Source of the DNA: Deltaproteobacteria bacterium
GTDB lineage: Bacteria; Desulfobacterota_B; Binatia; UBA9968
NCBI GenBank assembly: GCA_016193385.1
Contig: JACPSF010000252.1
Coordinates: forward strand, 1 to 11,294
Reading direction: 5' to 3'
DNA length: 11,294 nucleotides
Part shown: piece after piece, positions 6,700 to 11,294 of the stretch
Layout of the letters: every line of letters begins with the position of its first letter
Numbering within the stretch: the stretch's first letter is position 1
Notes under the pieces: model-generated
Seen by the model: only the letters and a program-made list of their open reading frames with translations
Databases searched by the model: none
Told to the model about the DNA's origin: nothing
Program-made: the position numbers and the translations under genes

Positions 6700-7812
6700 A
6701 TGCTCACCGTCACCAAACTGGACAAGACCTACACGAGCGAGGAAAGGACGCACCAGGCCGTCCGCGGGATCAGTTTCGATACCCGCAAGGGTGAGTTCTA
6801 CACGCTGCTCGGGCCGAGCGGCTGCGGCAAATCGACGACGTTGCGTTGCATCGCCGGCCTGGAAAAGCCGGAACACGGAGAGATCACGATCGGCCACGAG
6901 GTGGTATTTTCCGGGGTCCGGGGAATCTTCGTGCCGAGCTACAAACGCAACCTCGGGATGGTCTTTCAGTCCTACGCGATCTGGCCACACATGACCGTCT
7001 TCGACAACGTGGCTTTCCCGCTCGTGTCAGGAGAGCGAAAGCTTTCCAAAGCACAGATTCGCGAGAGGGTCACGAGCGCGCTCTCCCTCGTGAAGCTGGA
7101 TGGCCTGGCCTCCCAACCCGCGCCTCTTCTGAGTGGAGGCCAGCAGCAGCGCGTGGCTCTGGCCCGAGCGTTAGCCCACCAGCCGGAGGTCCTTCTCCTG
7201 GACGAGCCCCTAAGCAATCTGGACGCCAAGCTCCGCGAGGAGATGCGCGTCCAGATCCGGCTGCTCACTCGCCGCCTCAACGTGACCACGGTCTACGTCA
7301 CCCACGACCAGCTCGAGGCGCTCCAGATGTCCGATCGCATCGCCGTCATGTGTGACGGACAAATCGTCGAGGAGGGAACGCCCAAGCAGATCTATCTCTC
7401 GCCGCAAACAGCCTATACGGCAGGATTCGTCGGCAGGGTTAACTTCGTCCAAGGCTCGGTGAAGGCGTCTCGATCGGACGACGGCACGGCGCGTGTGGAG
7501 ACTCTTATCGGCGATCTGGTGTGTCACGTTCCCGAGGGACCGCGGCATAGCCCCGGAGAGAAGGTTTTGGTCGCGGTGAGGCCCGAGGGAATCGTTTTGT
7601 CGGTGGACAAGCCTGAGGCCGGGGTCCACGTCTTCCGGGGAGTTATCGAAGCCTCGATGTTCGCCGGCGACACGCAGGACTGCATCGTCCAGGTGGATCA
7701 CCAGGAGATCCAGGTGAAGGCGGATCCCCTCACGGACCTTCCCGCGAACGCGAGCGTCTACCTGCATCTGCCCCCCGCTCGCTGCGTCATCATCAGGGAG
7801 CTGGCAGGCTAA
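6700..7812 (+). CDS. ABC transporter ATP-binding protein (FbpC/PotA-like)
   Basis: Cytoplasmic ATPase (370 aa) that powers the importer with the permease downstream. All nucleotide-binding motifs are present: Walker A GPSGCGKST at residues 38-46, Q-loop MVFQ at Q90 followed by SYAIWPHMTV, signature LSGGQQQ at 144-150, Walker B LLLDEP at 165-170 with D-loop SNLD, and the switch histidine in VTHDQ (H202). After about residue 240 a C-terminal TOBE-type region follows (VLVAVRPEGIVL, VFRGVIEASMFAGD), as in the FbpC, PotA and ThiQ-related importers. It lies 44 bp after the receptor gene and 22 bp before the permease gene. The SD is weak (GAGG, 11 bases away) and lies in a hairpin. Confidence 0.96.
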   Translation: MLTVTKLDKTYTSEERTHQAVRGISFDTRKGEFYTLLGPSGCGKSTTLRCIAGLEKPEHGEITIGHEVVFSGVRGIFVPSYKRNLGMVFQSYAIWPHMTVFDNVAFPLVSGERKLSKAQIRERVTSALSLVKLDGLASQPAPLLSGGQQQRVALARALAHQPEVLLLDEPLSNLDAKLREEMRVQIRLLTRRLNVTTVYVTHDQLEALQMSDRIAVMCDGQIVEEGTPKQIYLSPQTAYTAGFVGRVNFVQGSVKASRSDDGTARVETLIGDLVCHVPEGPRHSPGEKVLVAVRPEGIVLSVDKPEAGVHVFRGVIEASMFAGDTQDCIVQVDHQEIQVKADPLTDLPANASVYLHLPPARCVIIRELAG

Positions 7813-7834
7813 CCCGAGGCTGAAGAGACCATCC

Positions 7835-9523
7835 ATGAGCTACAGGGTCGCCGTCGCCGTTGCTTTTCTGGTCGCCATTCTCGTCCTGGCGCCGCTCGTG
7901 ACCATCGGCTGGATGAGCTTCGTACCCGACCTGCCAACGCTGCGGGGGCCGTACACGCTTTCGAACTTCAGCGTCCTGGCGGAGAAAACAACCTACCAGC
8001 TTCTCCTGAACAGCGTCCTCTTTTCCGTTCTAACGCTGATCGTCGCTCTTTTCTTCGGCTTTCCCATCGCCTGGCTGGTCGAGCGGACCGACATCCCCTT
8101 CAAACTGACCATCCGGTCGCTCGTCGGAATGACAATCCTGATCCCGACGTTTCTCCAGGCCATCGGCTGGGTTCTCCTCCTCAGCCCGACTATCGGAATC
8201 ATGAACCAGTTCCTCACAAAAACGTTGAACCTGCCCCTCGTGATGAACGTCTACACGATGCCCGGCATGGCCTTCGTCCAGGGCCTGAGCTTCATGCCGA
8301 TCGCTTTCTTCATGCTTTCGGCGGTCTTCGCCAACATGGACCCGGCCTTGGAGGAGGCGGCTTACGCGAACGGGATCGGAGGTTTGAAGACGCTGTTCCG
8401 CGTGACGGTACCCCTGAGCTGGCCCGGCCTTTTGGCCGCGATCATCTACATGTTTATGCTCGGGATCGCGGTTCTCGAGGTTCCGCTGATCATCGGGTTA
8501 CCGGGACAGATCCACCTTTTCAGCAGCAGGGTGTTCACGCTGACGCGGGCCTCAAGCAGCGTGCCGCAGTACGGCGTCGTCGGGGCCACCAGCGTCGTCT
8601 TTCTCGCCATCTCCATGGTGGCGGCCTATTATTATTCCAAAGTCATCCGCAAGAGCTACCGCTATGCGGTCGTCTCGGGTAAAGGGTATCGGCCGAGGCT
8701 CACCGAGTTGGGGCCATGGAAATGGGTCGGCGGGGGCTTCGTCCTGGTGTACTTTTCCCTGTCCATTGTCTTTCCTTTCATTTCTCTGATTTGGATGTCG
8801 CTCGTGCCCTACATCCAGGTACCGTCGGTCGACGCCCTGAGCAGTGTCTCGCTCGGCGCCTACCGCTACCTGAAAAATCAAATGGTGATCGAGTCCCTGG
8901 CCAACACAGCCATCCTCATCTTCACCGCGCCTACGCTGGTGATAGTCCTGAGCGTCCTGGTGTCGTGGATCGTCGTGCGCTCGACGATGCCCGGCAAGCT
9001 CACCCTCGACCGGCTCGCCACCATCCCCCTGGCCATCCCCAACATCATCATCGCGGTCGCCCTGATGTACATCGCGCTCATCGCCGGGCCGTTCTTCCCG
9101 GTTTACGGGACGGTGTGGATCCTGGTCGTGGCCTTCGCGATCTCTCACATCACCTTCGGCACCCGGACGCTCAACGCGGCGATGATCCAGATTCACAAAG
9201 ACCTGGAGGAGGCGGCCGCAGTATCCGGTGCCCCGCCCGCCAGGGTATTGCGGCGGATCATGGTTCCTTTGATCTGGGGGCCGCTCATGGAAGGATGGAT
9301 CTGGCTGTTTCTGCTCTCATTCCGGGAGGTCACCATGGCGGCGACGCTCCACATCACCGACAACGCCGTGCTCAGCACGGTCGTGTGGGTCCTGTGGTCA
9401 AACGGCGAGTTCGATCGCGCGGCCGCCGTGAGCGTCGTCTTGGCCATGTTAATGGGGGTGGTGGCGCTCGTGGCCCGGCTGATCGGAACGCAAATCGGAG
9501 GAAGGACTACGCTAAAGGCCTGA
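7835..9523 (+). CDS. ABC transporter permease, two fused MetI-like domains (FbpB type)
   Basis: Inner-membrane channel (562 aa) in which both transmembrane domains are joined in one chain, as in FbpB-like permeases. Each half has an EAA coupling loop that docks on the ATPase: EEAAYANGIGGLKTLFRVTVP at about residues 173-193 and EEAAAVSGAPPARVLRRIMVP at about 458-478. Each half starts with a hydrophobic segment (VAVAVAFLVAILVLAPLVTI; FVLVYFSLSIVFPFISLIWM) followed by a periplasmic part and about five further membrane segments. The two halves join around residue 285. The length is normal for fused permeases of this type. The SD is weak (GAGG 15 bases before the ATG), so translation may depend on coupling to the ATPase gene ending 22 bases earlier. 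One chain can supply the whole channel, so no second permease gene is needed. Confidence 0.95.
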   Translation: MSYRVAVAVAFLVAILVLAPLVTIGWMSFVPDLPTLRGPYTLSNFSVLAEKTTYQLLLNSVLFSVLTLIVALFFGFPIAWLVERTDIPFKLTIRSLVGMTILIPTFLQAIGWVLLLSPTIGIMNQFLTKTLNLPLVMNVYTMPGMAFVQGLSFMPIAFFMLSAVFANMDPALEEAAYANGIGGLKTLFRVTVPLSWPGLLAAIIYMFMLGIAVLEVPLIIGLPGQIHLFSSRVFTLTRASSSVPQYGVVGATSVVFLAISMVAAYYYSKVIRKSYRYAVVSGKGYRPRLTELGPWKWVGGGFVLVYFSLSIVFPFISLIWMSLVPYIQVPSVDALSSVSLGAYRYLKNQMVIESLANTAILIFTAPTLVIVLSVLVSWIVVRSTMPGKLTLDRLATIPLAIPNIIIAVALMYIALIAGPFFPVYGTVWILVVAFAISHITFGTRTLNAAMIQIHKDLEEAAAVSGAPPARVLRRIMVPLIWGPLMEGWIWLFLLSFREVTMAATLHITDNAVLSTVVWVLWSNGEFDRAAAVSVVLAMLMGVVALVARLIGTQIGGRTTLKA

Positions 9524-9542
9524 CGGCAGCGACGAGTCGGCG

Positions 9543-9570
9543 CGGCGGGCCGTCTGCCCTAGGCCCGCCG
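9543..9570. terminator. GC-rich hairpin between convergent operons
   Basis: CGGCGGGCC (9543-9551) and GGCCCGCCG (9562-9570) form a perfect 9-bp stem with a 10-base loop. It lies in the 35-bp gap between the permease stop (9523) and the M20 stop (9559) and reaches into the last codons of the M20 gene. Neither side has a U-tract, so it is at best a factor-aided, bidirectional terminator or a block to 3' exonucleases. Confidence 0.45.
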
Positions 9571-10821
9571 GTTGCAGAGGTCAAGGGCGCTGAGCGCGTA
9601 GACCTTGGCGCAGTCAACCAGGTTGCCGATCCGCACGCACTCCCCGATCTCCTCCTGACTGTCCGGCATCCTCGCCCCGCCGGGACCGTAGATCAGGCTC
9701 GGCACTCCGTAGCGGCGCAGGTGGGCGGCGTCGTTGGTGGCTTGGGAAAAGCGGGCGGTCGGCTCTTTGCCGTGGACGGCGAGGTGGGCCTGGCGGACGG
9801 CCTGGACGATTTCGGCTTCCATGCCGATCTCCGAGCCCGGGATAGTGGCGTAAAAATCCACCTCGGATCTATGCACCTCTTCTTTTCCGTCCACCGAGCG
9901 CACCAGCTCCTTAAGCTCACGCATCACCGGATAGATCGGCTGGCTCGGCAGCGTGCGCACATCGACATACACCGAGCAGTGCCCCGCGGAACGCGACACC
10001 CGCCACGGCCATCCCCCTTCGATCGCCGATATCGACATCGCCAGCTCTACATCGGGATGACGATTGCGAGCCAAATAACCGCCCCGCCAAGACTGCAACT
10101 CTTCCATCACCCTCACCGCGCGCCGGATCGCGCTGTTCTCCCAACTGGACCGATAGCTACCCATCACTGGCCCGTGCGTCGTGATCTTGGTCCACACCGC
10201 TCCGCAATTGCCCAGCCCCAGCCTCAAGTTGCTCGGCTCCCCGATCAGGCAATAATCCGCCATCCCGCCATGAGCAATCAAATACCGGGTCCCATGACCA
10301 AACCCCCTGTAACCGGCACCGTGATACTGACCGACCGAACTCCCTTCCACCTCACCCACCACTCCCGTGATGATAACGTCCCCGGCAAGACGCACCCCGG
10401 CCCCCTTGAGCGCCTCCACCGCCCCCAGATAACAGGCAAAAGCAGACTTCATATTATCCACACCGGTCCCGTACACCCACTCGCCAACCACCTTGCTCGG
10501 CAATGGCCGCTCCAGCATCCCCGACCGCCCCGATCCCCCCAGCATGAACGGATACGAGGTGTCCATGTGACCGTTGAACATCAGCGTTTTGCCGCCGCCT
10601 TTGCCTTCCCACACCCCGATCACGTTAAACCGCCCTTCCTCCACCTCCTGAAGCTCCGCCCGCATCCCCAACCCCCTCATCAAAGACTGAAGCAGCCGTG
10701 CCACCTCGGCCTCCTGGCCAGTCGGAGAGTGCACGTCGCACACCGCCCTCGCTAACTCAACCAGCCTGTCCGCCCGAATCTCGCGCTGCACGCGATCCTT
10801 GATATCATCCATCCCGCTCAT
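9559..10821 (-). CDS. M20-family metallopeptidase/deacylase (ArgE/DapE-like)
   Basis: Cytoplasmic zinc amidohydrolase of the ArgE/DapE/ACY1/CPG2 family (420 aa), expected to cleave an N-acyl, peptide or carbamoyl bond. The start is the ATG at 10821 with AAAGGA five bases upstream (10827-10832); a TTG at 10857 is a poorer choice. Landmarks are GHMDTSYPF (H85, D87), GTGVDNMKSAF (bridging D122), GVVGEVEG (157-159), IGEPSNLRLG (E195) and TTHGP (H216, in the dimerisation domain), with the second catalytic part after about residue 320. Two deviations stand out. The usual EE pair reads EVE, and the C-terminal GPG...AH zinc ligand is missing, with GPGGARMPDSQEE in its place. The same C-terminal change occurs in the neighbouring paralog, so it is a property of the subfamily and not a sequencing fault. 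It lies downstream of that paralog and is probably co-transcribed with it. Substrate unknown. Confidence 0.9.
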   Translation of the reverse strand: MSGMDDIKDRVQREIRADRLVELARAVCDVHSPTGQEAEVARLLQSLMRGLGMRAELQEVEEGRFNVIGVWEGKGGGKTLMFNGHMDTSYPFMLGGSGRSGMLERPLPSKVVGEWVYGTGVDNMKSAFACYLGAVEALKGAGVRLAGDVIITGVVGEVEGSSVGQYHGAGYRGFGHGTRYLIAHGGMADYCLIGEPSNLRLGLGNCGAVWTKITTHGPVMGSYRSSWENSAIRRAVRVMEELQSWRGGYLARNRHPDVELAMSISAIEGGWPWRVSRSAGHCSVYVDVRTLPSQPIYPVMRELKELVRSVDGKEEVHRSEVDFYATIPGSEIGMEAEIVQAVRQAHLAVHGKEPTARFSQATNDAAHLRRYGVPSLIYGPGGARMPDSQEEIGECVRIGNLVDCAKVYALSALDLCNRRA

Positions 10822-10945
10822 GAAGTTCCTTTCCTCTTTGTGATTTCCCCCGGCCAAATCCGGATGTTCCCCCTCGCAGCGGCCAGACCTCGGCGACCTG
10901 TACCCCCGGGGCTGCCCTCAGAACTTTCGCAGACGCTCCTCATTC

Positions 10946-11294
10946 CTAACCCGGCCGATTGCAGAGTTCGAGGGCCGTGAGCGCGTAGACCTTGGCGCAG
11001 TCCACCAGATTACCGATCCGCACGCACTCCCCGATCTCCTCCTGATTGTCCGGCGCCCTCGCCCCCCCGGGCCCGTAAACCATCGCCTGAACTCCGTAAC
11101 GATTGAAATGCGACACATCCGCCGTCGCCTGGGAAAGTCGCTTTCCGGGCTCCTGGCCGTGCACGGTCACATGTGCCTGCCTGACCGCCTGCACCACCTC
11201 CGCCTCCATGCCGACCTCCGAGCCTGGGATAGTCGCATAGTAATCCACTTCTGAACGAAAGCTGCTGTCCTCCGGATCGAGGGACCGAACCAAC
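10946..11294 (-). CDS. M20-family metallopeptidase paralog, C-terminal part (cut by right edge)
   Basis: C-terminal 115 or so residues of a second M20 enzyme; the frame is open to the window edge, so the start lies outside. It aligns without gaps to the last part of the enzyme at 9559-10821 (EVDYYATIPGSEVGMEAEVV, SQATADVSHFNRYG, NQEEIGECVRIGNLVDCAKV), about 76% identical over roughly 100 residues by hand count. It shares the loss of the final zinc-ligand histidine (GPGGARAPDNQEE). A gap of 124 bp separates it from the downstream copy on the same strand, which fits a tandem duplication now diverged. No frameshift or stop is seen, so both copies seem intact as far as visible. Confidence 0.88.
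   Translation of the reverse strand, partial: LVRSLDPEDSSFRSEVDYYATIPGSEVGMEAEVVQAVRQAHVTVHGQEPGKRLSQATADVSHFNRYGVQAMVYGPGGARAPDNQEEIGECVRIGNLVDCAKVYALTALELCNRPG

Noticed and set aside
8716..10755. Plus-strand open frame of 679 codons, the longest in the window
   Set aside because: It covers the permease in another frame and then the M20 gene in antisense. The Arg/Pro/His-rich low-complexity translation is typical of a shadow frame in GC-rich DNA, while both overlapped genes have full domain support.
10822..10945. Separate promoter or gene between the two M20 copies
   Set aside because: I found no convincing promoter boxes, hairpin terminator or coding frame in these 124 bases; the two genes are most simply one transcript.
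1..11294. CRISPR arrays, tRNA/rRNA genes, insertion sequences, integrase or phage genes
   Set aside because: No regularly spaced repeats, tRNA-like cloverleaf with conserved arms, transposase motifs or terminal inverted repeats were seen on reading both strands.

Overview
The window carries nine protein-coding genes, two of them cut by the window edges, and no RNA gene, mobile element or CRISPR array that I can see. Coding density is high, the DNA is GC-rich by eye, and most starts have good Shine-Dalgarno (SD) sequences. The mix of organic-solute transporters and amide-bond hydrolases suggests a heterotrophic Gram-negative soil or subsurface bacterium (a proteobacterium, or a lineage such as Rokubacteria or Desulfobacterota). 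The taxon is a weak inference from gene content; no marker gene is present.

Layout. Positions 1-1367 (minus): a TRAP transporter of the TAXI type, with the solute-binding protein (384-1367) followed by the start of a fused 4TM/12TM permease that runs off the left edge and seems to begin at an unusual CTG codon. A strong sigma70-like promoter lies upstream, leaving a leader of roughly 220 nt. Positions 1717-5329 (minus): an amidohydrolase, an ABC-type solute-binding protein joined to it by an ATGA overlap, and a second, more distant solute-binding protein. Positions 5330-5548: a divergent control region with a candidate promoter on each strand and a small inverted repeat. Positions 5549-9523 (plus): a third solute-binding protein that is a close paralog of the one at 2835-3962, then an ABC ATPase and a two-domain fused permease, which together form a complete importer. 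Positions 9559-11294 (minus): two tandem M20-family metallopeptidase paralogs, the upstream one cut by the right edge.

How it may work together. Four periplasmic binding proteins from two transporter classes surround one complete ABC importer, one TRAP permease and three predicted cytoplasmic hydrolases (one amidohydrolase, two M20 enzymes). The simplest reading is a catabolic or scavenging island: solutes are captured by several receptors, imported, and cleaved at C-N bonds. The orphan receptor at 2835-3962 probably shares the ABC importer encoded divergently. The substrate cannot be read from the sequence. The automatic label 'iron(III) transporter' is not supported. The most notable points are the amidohydrolase and the M20 pair, which all depart from family consensus at catalytic or metal-binding positions, the CTG start, and an intercistronic hairpin that may restrict translation of the ATPase.
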